DNA of 29,054 nucleotides, from positions 1 to 29,054 of the forward strand of contig JBBBWG010004892.1 of assembly GCA_037176905.1 (NCBI GenBank). The letters are read 5' to 3'. A program made the position numbers and the translations under genes. This DNA is from Azolla pinnata (lineage: Eukaryota; Streptophyta; Polypodiopsida; Salviniales; Salviniaceae). The number at the start of each line of letters is the position of its first letter. The first letter of the stretch is position 1. The notes beneath the pieces were generated by a model, which was not told where the DNA came from, did not search any database, and was given only the letters and a program-made list of their open reading frames with translations. This document shows, piece after piece, positions 1-9,500 of this stretch.

Positions 1-27
1 GGCGGCGGCGGCGGCGGCGGCGGCGCG
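1..27. repeat. (CGG)n trinucleotide tract
   Basis: Nine GGC/CGG units open the window. In the kinase frame they read as an Arg run just before the alpha-C helix region. The tract may continue upstream of the window. Confidence 0.75.
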
Positions 28-1217
28 ACTCGCTGGTCGCGGCGGAGGTGGACGCGCTGACGCACGTGCGGCACAGCAGCATCGTGCGGCTGCTGGGCGT
101 CGCCACGCACCGGCTGCGCCGCGAGGCGCTCCTGCTCTACGACTACATGCCCAACGGGAGCCTGGGCGAGTACCTGCACGAGCGCGGCCGGCCGGTCCTC
201 GGCTGGGACGCGCGCTACGGCATCCTGCTGGGCTCCGCGCAGGCGCTCGCGTACCTGCACCACGACTGCGCGCCGCCGATCCTGCACCGCGACGTCAAGC
301 CCGCCAACATCCTGCTCGGCCCGCGCCTCGAGCCCTACCTCGCCGACTTCGGGCTCGCAAAGTTCGGCGACTATCGCATCCGCGCCGCCGCCGGCATTCA
401 CCCGCCGCCGCCGCCGCATCAACACCGGCACCATCCGGCGGAATCCGCCGCCGCGACGGCGACGGCGACGACGACGACGTCGGTCGTCGCTGGATCGTAC
501 GGCTACATCGCTCCCGGTAAACAGCGAAAAAGAAGCCAAACGAAAAAAAGCGCCATCATCCACAGTTCCTTCCCCACCAGGCATCCAATTCTGCCAATTT
601 GTCCTTCAGACCGCCCTCATTGCATTGCACCTCACCCTTTCCATGCATTTTCTCCGGCTCGCCCCCACCGGCAAAAGCCTTCTTTTCTTCTTTTTGTCGG
701 CATTTCCGCCCGATAACTAGGCGGGGATCGCCGCCACCGCGCGCGCCTTCCTCTTGATCTCCTCCCGTTGTGTGTAGAGTACGCATACACGCTGGCGAGC
801 ACGGCGAAGGGCGACGTGTACAGCTACGGCGTGGTGATGCTGGAGGTGCTCACGGGGAAGCGCGCGGTGGCCGACCGGGCGGACGACGACGACGACGAGG
901 CCGCCGGCGGCCACATCATCGACTGGGTCCTCGCGACGATGCGCCGTCAGCAACAGCAGCAGAACGACGCCGCAGAGATCCTCGACGCGCGCCTGCGTGG
1001 CATGCCCGACCCCTTCGTCAGCGAGATGCTGCGGGCGCTGCGCCTCGCCATGGACTGCGTCCACCCGGCGCCCGACGAGCGGCCCACGATGCGCCACGTC
1101 GTCGCGCTGCTCGTCGCCATCCGCCGCCGCGACGCCGCGCCCGCCGCCGATCTGCAGTCGAAGCTGGAGCGGATCCTGTCCGCCTCCGCCGATCCGCCGA
1201 CAAGCCCTAGCCAATGA
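3..1217 (+). CDS. LRR receptor-like kinase, subfamily XI type, C-terminal part (5' truncated)
   Basis: This is the C-terminal part of a membrane receptor Ser/Thr kinase. Exons are 3-516 and 778-1217; the intron (517-777, GTAAAC...TGTAG) splits the Glu codon of the APE motif and phases agree, giving 317 visible residues. The frame is open to the window start, so the N-lobe, membrane span and LRR ectodomain lie outside. Visible in order are the alpha-C helix region (AAEVDAL), the catalytic loop HRDVKPANILL, DFG in LADFGLAK, GSYGYIAPE, and the C-lobe ending in DERPTMRHVVALL. The LRGMPD...EML segment and overall spelling resemble the Arabidopsis RGI/At1g34110 group of subfamily XI (from memory). 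Catalytic residues look intact. The activation segment carries an unusual Pro/His/Ala/Thr-rich insert (about 390-485). The gene is very GC-rich, with poly-Asp and poly-Gln stretches. Ligand and exact subclade cannot be judged without the ectodomain. Confidence 0.9.
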
Positions 1218-1231
1218 GCAGAACTGCTCTG

Positions 1232-1309
1232 TCGGAATCGGAATCGGAATCGGAATCGGAATCGAGATCGGAATCGGAATCGGAATCGGAATCGAGATCG
1301 GAATCGGAA
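1232..1309. repeat. (TCGGAA)n microsatellite with 30-bp higher-order unit
   Basis: A hexamer array starts 15 bp after the kinase stop codon, so it probably lies in the 3' UTR. Runs of TCGGAA are punctuated by TCGAGA variants 30 bp apart, giving a higher-order period. The hexamer keeps frames open on both strands (Ser-Glu on plus, Asp-Ser on minus), which explains the spurious ORFs here. Confidence 0.9.
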
Positions 1310-2677
1310 GACGACGATGAAGAAGAAGAAGATCGGATCGGGTTCGAGCCATCGCCAAGCACAGCAGAAGGCACAGCTATATTGCATCTCGCTGACAATC
1401 CCGAGCTCTCGGACAGAAGCGATGATGTCCGAGGCCTCGCCTCGCATGTATGTTTCTTGGACTTGTGTCCTAGTACACATTTGGAGGTGGTGGAAGCTCC
1501 AATGGGTTGGGCCTCCGTGTGAATATGCCCGCATGAACTGCTCCCCCGATTTCCTGCGACAAAGAGCCGTTCAAGGCATTCGTCCGACCCTGCTCTACAA
1601 ATGCATGCATGTTTAGAGAATCGAAACGCTTCCAAACATTTCCTTGCCCGAGCCTCGAAGCCCTCCGATTCTGGCCCCTCTGAGCTCCCGACACGAACCT
1701 AATAGATCGATCAACCATCGCCCGAGCTTAAGTTAACGCCGTATATACTACCCAAGCGCCTCAGATAATCTGGATGTAATTCGAAACGAAGCCCTGACTA
1801 CCACCTTTCTATTGCAAACCTGTTACAGGTTAAGCTCTTAAAACCTTCGATGAGAATCGACAATGCCAGAGGAAACCCGTCGAGTGAGCATTTCGCCGAC
1901 ACTCTTGCCTCTGATGCAAGAATCATGAGACCAAAAGGAAAGGCTTCTTGTGCTATCAGTATCGACCCACCCACTCCGCGGGCCATCCCTCCGTCATCAC
2001 CACTTCGGAGCCCAACTTTAGCCAGGCTCTCTCTTTGATTGAGATTCCTTCCTTTCTTCATCACATGCCATGGCCTCTTGCTCTCTCTTTGCTTAGCTTT
2101 TTGTGGTGTGTGTGTGTGTGTGTGTGTTCTGCTGTGGAAGCAATCAGTGCGCCGAGAGAGGTACTAAAAGTCGCTGCCATGTCTTGCAACGCAAAGCATC
2201 GGTGTGCCATGCCCAAACTGATGAATATTTCCAGCGAACGAATATATCTCCGGGCTTTCTTCTCCGCCGCACCGATCTGATGAGAATCGACAAACTGCCA
2301 TTAACGATTCCGAACATTGCGACGAAGCATTGATACTGGCATGTAATAAGGCTTAGGGCTTAGTCTAGCTCAAAATGCTTCGAGCGATCGAATCGATGCA
2401 ATCCTAACCGCAGGATCAGCTCCGCCCGAATCGTAAATGGAAGACCTTTAGCTCAACCTTCTTCTTTGCGACATCTTTCTGGCATACCTAAGACGCATAA
2501 GACGCTCGTCTCTATCTGACTGACTCCTAGGATCAGCTGATTGGTCACTCCGTTTTCGACACTAACTTCCTCGCTAACCATTAAGCTAGCGATTTTATTG
2601 TGATACAAACGGCAAGATCGGCAGCCATCTATGCATACAAACCGAGCTTGCGTTTGCCGTTTCAGAAAAGAAAATAT
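1310..2677. other. Intergenic region downstream of the kinase; no gene recognised
   Basis: Short ORFs on both strands show no recognisable family and no supporting splice pattern. The first few hundred bases are probably kinase 3' UTR. A (TG)n run lies near 2103-2126. A 13-base stretch (TGAGAATCGACAA) occurs near 1850 and again near 2281, possibly by chance. No tRNA or other RNA gene was seen. Confidence 0.6.
2103..2126. repeat. (TG)n dinucleotide microsatellite
   Basis: About ten uninterrupted TG units lie in the intergenic DNA after the kinase gene. No function is implied. Confidence 0.85.
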
Positions 2678-3092
2678 TGAGAATTAATTCGACACTAACA
2701 ATAAACCTTATGCTCCATATTATACTAGAAAATAGTGATGGTTCACCCAAATACTACCAACCTAGAGGGATTTGAGTTATAAAACTACAAAAATTCGTGG
2801 TGACACAAATAACAATAATAAGACCTGTAAAAGATAAGGAGGGTGGATTATATACCCTATTTTATCTATGATCATATACCCTAGTTTATCTATTAATATA
2901 CAAGTCAAGAAATAGAAGTGAAGATATTCCCTTTTTGTCAATTGAATTGCCATTTAATGTGATCCAGCTTCCTAAAGACAGGTGCTGCTTGACAATACTT
3001 GTCTAAAAGTTAATGACACAAACTCAAAGTCTAACTATATCTTAACTTGCCCACAAAATATAGTTCTAGCTAACTATTGATTATATCTAACA
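2678..3092 (-). repeat. Left LTR (3' LTR of the copia element)
   Basis: It matches the right LTR in two blocks: around GTGATGGTTCACCCAAAT (about 2735-2805) and CCATTTAATG...ATATCTAACA (about 2950-3092). About 100 bp in the middle, containing ATACCCTA...TTATCTAT repeats, has no counterpart in the right copy. Boundaries are uncertain by about ten bases. Confidence 0.8.
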
Positions 3093-3116
3093 CACCTCAT
3101 CAATGGTCAACCCACT

Positions 3117-4134
3117 GCGCTGAGTTGGAGTTGCGCCAACTCCTAGTTGTTGAAAGTTTTGATGTTGTCGTTTTACTCCAAGTGCCTTTGTGAAGATGTC
3201 GGCAACATTCTTTGATGTAGGACAATACTCAAGCTCCAGAATGTCATTATCTATTGGCTCCCACACATGGTGATACTTTGATTTGGAGTTGACTTTGTTT
3301 TGTTGTCTATCTATCGTCCCAAAACTTTTCAAAAATCTGTGTTGCATACTTTGGTTGTGACATGAAGATGCCAACAGAGGTTTGTCAAACCTCAATCCCA
3401 AGAAAGTAATGTAAAATCCCTAAGTCCGTCATTTCGAACTCAATTTCTAAATACTTGTGTGTTTGGCCAAAGCCCTCTTCATGATCACCTGTAAGCACTA
3501 GATCATCCGCATAAACAACGATGACGAATTTTTTCTCATCCTTTATTTCGACATACATCCTCGCATCGGAAGCACATTGCTAGGAAGTCGATTGATCGTA
3601 AGAAGCTATCTATCTTATTACTCCGAGCTCGAGGTGCTTGTTTTAGACCATACAATGCCTTCTTTAGTTTGCAAATTTCATTCTCTGAATTTGGTATCTC
3701 AAACCCTCTGGTGGTTGTGTCACATATCCCGCCTCCTTGAGATCCCCATTCAAAAATGCTGATTCGACATCCATCTAATAAATTGGCTATCTTTTCGAAG
3801 CGGCCAAAGCTATGACTGTTCGAATTGCTGCCATGCGAGCTGTTGGGACAAAGGTTTCTTGTACATCGAGCCCTTCGATTTGGGAGTATCCTTGTGCTAC
3901 TAGCCAGGCCTTGAGTTCCTCCGAAGAACCGTCGGTTTTATACTTTGCTTTGCACACCCGTTTGATGCTTATCATCTTACTCTTTGTTGGTCTCTTTACT
4001 AATTCTCACGTGTTATTCTTGATGATATGGTTGTATTCAGATAGCATCGCCTCTTTCATTTTGGATTGGACATGGCTTCCTCCACCGAGGCGGCTCACTC
4101 GCTGAGCCTATGATGTCCACCATCAGAGCCATGT
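3117..4134 (-). pseudogene. Copia pol remnant (reverse transcriptase and RNase H fragments)
   Basis: Read on the minus strand, the order is: a pre-RT segment near 4100-4040; the RT N-terminal block with WLVAQGYSQIEGLDVQETF and RMAAIRTVIALAA (3975-3787); MDVESAFLNGDL and KKALYGLKQAP blocks (about 3768-3620, frame changes); the catalytic YADD followed by LVLTGD (3513-3502 for YADD); then FLGIEV. The sequence next jumps to the end of RNase H, with KYHHVWEPIDND, LELEYCPT and VADIFTKALG (about 3290-3170). Most of RNase H is therefore deleted. Several frameshifts and stops separate the blocks, so this is a dead copy. Confidence 0.88.
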
Positions 4135-4384
4135 CAACAATGTGGTCAGAAGTTCTGCATTGCTCCGTTATTCTCTTTGATCTTCGTAATCCGTTAGTTG
4201 AACACCAACTTAGAAGTATGCTTGTTGCAATACTCACAGCATTTTGCTGATAAGAATAAACAATCTTGTTAAGTATTATGATTGAATGAAGAGAACCATC
4301 AATCATCACATGAGTTAAAGATAATTAATTATATATAGTTTGGTGAACCATAAAACAAAATCATGTAAGATTTTGAGAAAATAT

Positions 4385-4707
4385 TGAGAATTAATTAGAT
4401 AGGCAAATGGAATTAGTCACAGCGATGTATATCTAAGAATAAGCCTTCGATTCCATATTAAACTACGAAATGGTGATGGTTCACCCAAATGCTCACAAGC
4501 TAGATGGATTTGAGCTATAAAACTACAAAATTGGTGGTGACCTTTCTCTCAATGGAATCGTCATTTAATGTAATCGAGCTTCCTAGATACAAGTTATGCT
4601 CGATAGATAGTACTTCTCTTCAAGTCAATGGCGCAATCTCGAAGACTACGTACAGCTTGACTTGCCCGCAAAATATAGTTCTAGTTGACTATCGATTCTA
4701 TCTAACA
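4385..4707 (-). repeat. Right LTR (5' LTR of the copia element)
   Basis: It is the partner of the 2678-3092 repeat, sharing TGAGAATTAATT at one end and ATCTAACA at the other. It is about 90 bp shorter because the central block of the left LTR is absent. Many substitutions separate the two copies, indicating an old insertion. Confidence 0.8.
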
Positions 4708-4905
4708 GGAATCTAATCACGCAATGGAAGTTGAGCACATCATCCCCGGTGTTTTTCACTCGTAAATTCGACAAGAGCATATCCGACATACGACCCAAAC
4801 AAGAACATGTGGGATGATGATGATGATGATGATGTGACCAAAACTTTACTCTGGCATTTGAAGACTGACAATCCGGTTCTCACCCGCGGAATTGGGAGGC
4901 CTTCT

Positions 4906-5889
4906 TCACATCCAAATACCGAACCTGGGCGGCGTGAGCCCTGTGTCATCATCGGACTCCAAATGGGCTATGCAAAACCGCTCGTTCAGCTTCCGCACCG
5001 TCTCTGACCCTTTGAACCATTGGCCCAGCGCAACATAGCACAACAACGGGCAGGCCATGACCAATGCAACCAACCCTGGCCCTCTCACGAATCGACAGTA
5101 AGTGACCTTCAAGCTTCGCATGCGCCTACATTTCGACAGGTTAGACAACCCTTGGTCAGTCACGCGTGTACGACGCAGACTCAGATGAGCCAGATTTCGA
5201 CACCCCTTGGCGATCGCATCGAGGCCCGCATCACTGACGCCTTCGCATCCATCTAGATCGAGCGATTCCAGGGTCGGGAACCTGGCAATTATCGGGGCAT
5301 CAGAGATCAGCTTGCAGTTCGCTAGGCTCAACACCTTCAAGTGTCTGACTTTGGACGCAATGACGACCAAGCTAAGGTCATCCACTTGGGTAGAGCCCAG
5401 GTTCAAGGAGCGCAAGTTGGCACACTTACCGATCCCAGACAAGCCGAATGGCGATGGCCCGATGAATCCGAGCAGATCGAGCGATTCGAGGCAGCTCCCG
5501 CTACCTTGCAGCAGCGTCTGGAGCTCATCCTCATGGATCGCCGCCGATCTCAGCACGAGATGGGTAAGATGTCGAACCCCCGAAAGGCTAATACCGACTT
5601 GCTGTGCAGAGCTCTTGGAGCAATTATCTAGCGGGAGAGATCGGATCGACTTGCAATCCATCAGGCACCGCAGGGAAGCACCCTTCAGCTTCGCAGCATC
5701 GACGTGGAGCTTCGCCAACCGAGGGCAGCGTCGGACGAGCTTTGCAAAGGCCGCGTCGCCGATGGGCTTGATGATGGAGATCTCCTCGAGATTCGGATTC
5801 GATTCGACGAGAGCGACAATCGTTTCCTCGGAAGGCAGCCAGTGATCTGCCTCGACCCTGAGGCATGTCAATGTGGTGATGCTTGCCAT
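4906..5889 (-). CDS. Leucine-rich-repeat protein, AMN1/FBXL-like, no F-box seen
   Basis: This intronless ORF has 327 codons and a true ATG at 5889. It carries tandem cysteine-containing-type LRRs, for example LKVLSLANCKLISD, LESLDLDGCEGVSDAGLDAI, LAHLSLRRTRVTDQGL and MRSLKVTYCRFV, as in plant FBXL/EBF and AMN1-like proteins. Repeats start near residue 30 and run to about 290, followed by a short acidic tail. No F-box, signal peptide or membrane span is visible at the N-terminus. It could be an LRR-only relative of F-box/LRR substrate adaptors or an F-box protein that lost its N-terminus; a partner is not predictable. A TATA box lies about 45 bp upstream. It is head-to-head with NAGS, 609 bp apart. 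Confidence 0.85.
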   Translation of the reverse strand: MASITTLTCLRVEADHWLPSEETIVALVESNPNLEEISIIKPIGDAAFAKLVRRCPRLAKLHVDAAKLKGASLRCLMDCKSIRSLPLDNCSKSSAQQVGISLSGVRHLTHLVLRSAAIHEDELQTLLQGSGSCLESLDLLGFIGPSPFGLSGIGKCANLRSLNLGSTQVDDLSLVVIASKVRHLKVLSLANCKLISDAPIIARFPTLESLDLDGCEGVSDAGLDAIAKGCRNLAHLSLRRTRVTDQGLSNLSKCRRMRSLKVTYCRFVRGPGLVALVMACPLLCYVALGQWFKGSETVRKLNERFCIAHLESDDDTGLTPPRFGIWM

Positions 5890-5932
5890 AGCTCTGAGAT
5901 CTACGCTGCTAGCCTTCGGAGAGATCCGAGTG

Positions 5933-5941
5933 TTATATATA
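5933..5941 (-). promoter_or_regulatory. TATA box of the LRR gene
   Basis: The minus strand reads TATATATAA ending 43 bases before the ATG at 5889. At usual plant TATA-to-start spacing, the leader would be only about 10-20 nt. Confidence 0.6.
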
Positions 5942-6490
5942 AGCCAAACTTGACCGATTGTGATTGACTCGCCTCGTCAAAGGGTTAGCGAACGGAACCG
6001 AATGGTTGGTGCCCCAGATGCTGAGGATCTGTCCAAATGTGGGTCTTCGACATCCAGATGGAAGATTGTAAATACTTGATCGGGGTAAGGACATGGCATG
6101 GTGTCATACACGACAAGGAGTGGTCAGATCAAAGTCGGGCGAAAGCAAGTTTCGGCTAATCAGTCCTTCTGAACGATGAGAGGAGATAATCGAGTGGCCT
6201 AAAAGCAGCTGTTAACATATCTGTCTTTCTTTCTTTCTTTCTTCTTCGTTCTTCTTCGTTCTTCTTTCTTCTTGTACAGTTTAGTTTGCTCGTTTCGATG
6301 CTCGTGACCTCATCATGTCCATGTGTCGAGAGCTAAATTCAACAACTTCGATTACGATTTCCATTACGCCGATCCGGCCGATCCGATCCGATCCGATCGC
6401 CTTCCAGAGTTTGAGTTCAAGCCTAGATCATACATTGAGATTGTTGATTCATTGAAAGGCCAAATGCATTTTGGCTCTTCTTTGAGAAAA
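5942..6490. promoter_or_regulatory. Shared divergent promoter region between the LRR gene and NAGS
   Basis: This intergenic stretch separates two head-to-head genes. It contains a CTTT/CTTCGTT pyrimidine-rich tract (about 6221-6275), typical of plant core promoters or leaders on the NAGS side, and a (GATCC)n run near 6370-6400. No TATA box was recognised for NAGS. The NAGS transcription start cannot be placed. Confidence 0.5.
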
Positions 6491-6502
6491 ATGCCCACAT
6501 GA
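6491..6502 (+). promoter_or_regulatory. Three-codon uORF overlapping the NAGS start codon
   Basis: ATG CCC ACA TGA encodes Met-Pro-Thr. Its TGA shares two bases with the first NAGS ATG (6499). Two further in-frame ATGs follow at once (6502, 6505), which could catch re-initiating ribosomes. Effect on translation is inferred. Confidence 0.5.
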
Positions 6503-9500
6503 TGATGCTGTTGTCCCCTGTTTCCACCATAGCTCCTCCTTCCCCTGCTCCACCTGCAGCAACAGCTCCCCCTTCTAGAACCCCATTGATCCTCAGCCAT
6601 GGCAGACCTTCTTCTTCTTCTTCTTCTTTTTCTTCTTCTTCTTCTTCTTCTTTTTCTTCTTCTTCTTCTTCCTCCTCCTGCTTCTCTCTCCTTCGCTCCA
6701 CGAGCTCATGCATCAGACACGGTGCAAGAACCAGACCCACGCCCTCCCGCCCTTCTCCTTTGCCCCCTCCTTGCTGCTCCCCCCCCCTCGCCGATGCTCC
6801 TCTCGAGACTGGGCAACTCACCGACCTGCTGGAGGCAACCGAATCTAATGGGAACTTTGTGAACTGGTTCAGGGAAGCTTGGCCATACATACAATGCCAT
6901 CAAGGTAGTACCTTCGTTCTTGTCATCTCTGCTCAGATCATGGAAAGCTCCCACTCGGAGAGCATCTTTCAGGTATGCGCCATGTTTTCCGCTTCCTTTT
7001 TGTGATTTAACGGGAAACAACAGGACCCAAAAGCTGCAGTCTGCTTTCTTCTTTGATGCCTTCCACTATTGTGGGAATGAATTGGCCGTATCCATTTTTC
7101 TTGCATTCTTTTATTGCCTTCTTTGAGGAGATGCCAATGTGTCGATTGTAATGTGTCAAGTCACGTATTCATTGTTCTATTGGCTGAATTCTTTCTTCTT
7201 CGCGCTGACACATCTTTATTGCCCTTTTGAAAATTAGGAAATGTCTGAAAATACAAAAAGAAAAGACACAATGCGATTTTTTTTTTGGTAATGAATTATG
7301 GTACTTGTATTATTATGCAGTAATTTTTCTTGATGTTTTGGAGTTCTAGCAGGAACTTGCCCAATCATTGTTGGTCTTCATATTTCATTATCCTGCATAG
7401 TAGGCCAAAGTCTTTTTTTTTCTTAAGTTACAGTGGTATCTCCCGTTAAAAGCACAACGTGAAAACGGATCCTTCTATCGATTGGCAAAATTAGCAGTTA
7501 TGTTCTGCTATTCAGTTGTGTGCATGGATATAGATGATTGTCAATGTAGGAAGGCCTGATGGCAAATGCATCTTGTAATGTGTTCAAAAAGTGTACGATC
7601 ATGTTCAGATGAAGACAATATGAAGTGCATTTGAATGAGGATGATTCATTTCTGCTTATTCTATGTGATTGGAACCACTCTTGCATCAACAAACGAACAA
7701 TATGTATCTCCTTGTTCATCAAGTTATGACATCTATCTTTGCACATTGAGTCATCATAAAGCACCTTTGCACATTTATCTAAAGCCCAAGGAAAGGCCAA
7801 TTGTGTGCTAGGTTGCCAACTTTTTCGATGCTTATTTATTTCTTGCATTATTGACCCATTTGATTCAAATTTAGCCACTTCTTTTCCCCTGCAAGTTGCT
7901 GCAAGCTTCTGTTGTTTTTGTATACAAACATGTAAATTTTCTCTGTATGTCTTTCCGCTACCACAATATCTGATTCATAAGCCCATGAAGTTCCCAGCTT
8001 ATGAAGTATTGTTTCTTTTCATGCAGGATCTTTCTCTTCTTCGTGGACTAGGCAACAAGCTCGTCATTATACCAGGGACACATCTGCAGATTGACAAACT
8101 TTTGGAAGAAAAAGGTTGTAAAAATATACATATTTCAACATAATTGTTAATAACCACCTTGTCCATTACTGAAAAACTTCTATTTGTAGCACTTAAATTT
8201 AAAATATGTGGAAGTAAGCCTACGAGGTTGTGCCCTTAAGGATGTTTGTTATAGTATTTCTATATTATTCTGAAAACAAACCATAGTAGATGCACATATC
8301 CGCATGGGTACAAATTTTGTGAATGTATCCATCTGGAATCTATATTTCTTTTATAGGGAGAATGTGCATCTTTCTGAGAGGACATACTAATTGAATCAAA
8401 TGGAATAGTTGGAATTAATGTTCTGATCGAGGATACAAACGGAAAATTTATCGTTGCATTGCTTAATTATAGCACCCAGAAGACAATGTTTCATGATGTA
8501 AGTGTATAGGTTGTAGGTTAGGTGTGCCTTGTGCAGGATGTATTGTTCAATTATTTCTTGCTACCTGTGCATTTAAACTAAAACTAAATAGGACATCTGA
8601 ACTATCTCATCTCAATAAAGTGGATGGAAAATCTACAAGAATTATCTTGTTTTCCCGATTAATCCATTTTCATCTTCTGCTCATATTCAGTACGGAATCT
8701 AGGTATTAGAATACACGAGAGACTTCTGCTTACTTACCCCCACTTTTAATATTAGACATTCTATTGATTCAAAATTTTTGTGGTATGTAAAATATTTCAG
8801 TGATAGATGTTGATTGTATTTTCTTTGATGATTTAAAGTCTTTTGTAGGTCATAAACCCAAGTATGTAGGGCCATATAGGATCACGGATAGTGTGGCATT
8901 GGAAGCTTCCATGGAGGTGGCAGGGAAGTTTCGGCTAGCAATTGAGGCCAAACTATCCTCCCAACTGTCTATTCCTGATCTACGACGCCATGGTGAGAAT
9001 GACAGATGGCATGCTGGAGTTGGTGTTGCAAGCGGAAACTTTATCGCTGCAAAGGTCTGCTTCTTACTTGGCATAGAATTTTCTTATAATATGGAATCTT
9101 CAGTAAAAGGAATTTGTTCTAAGTTATTTTGTTCTACTGTGGAAGGGTCCACATATGATTCCAACGTAAGTTATATATGAAGATAAATGCATACAACAAT
9201 TATTTAATGGAGCTAGCAAAATCTCAGAAAAATAAAGTACGAATGTTCATTTCTTCAATTTGACATAGTTCATATTCATTTCCTAAGATTATGTCTTAAT
9301 GGTGAATGTGCTATTTTCATAAAAAAATTAATCGTAATCTATTTGACTCTATGGCATATAATTTGAGTGTAATGTAGGTATATTTCAAAACGACAGTTGG
9401 TAACGGATATTTTCAATGATTCTCTAACGCTTGCTATCTGTTTCAATCTCTAATGAATCAAGATGCACTGGAATCTGAATCGGTGCGTACGGGCATGAAT

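Larger units (their letters stand above)
2678..4707 (-). mobile_element. Degenerate Ty1/copia LTR retrotransposon
   Basis: Two diverged direct repeats (2678-3092 and 4385-4707) both begin TGAGAATTAATT and end TATCTAACA, i.e. TG...CA termini. They bracket 1.3 kb of copia pol remnants on the minus strand, so the 5' LTR of the element is on the right. Gag, protease and integrase are missing and pol is frameshifted, so the copy is non-autonomous. No five-base target-site duplication is visible: the left flank is AATAT and the right flank GGAAT. No clear tRNA primer site was seen next to the right LTR. The element lies between the kinase and LRR genes and interrupts neither. Confidence 0.85.

Noticed and set aside
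717..1358. Long minus-strand ORF opposite kinase exon 2
   Set aside because: It is antisense to a clear kinase C-lobe in very GC-rich DNA, where stops are rare; no recognisable domain.
1207..1635. Ser-Glu, Asp-Ser and Arg-Phe repeat ORFs across the TCGGAA array, including 1214-1522 plus and 947-1534 minus
   Set aside because: They are products of the frame-neutral hexamer plus shadows of the kinase exon.
7498..7878. 126-codon minus ORF in NAGS intron 1
   Set aside because: No family resemblance, and it lies antisense within an intron whose borders are fixed by flanking NAGS exons.
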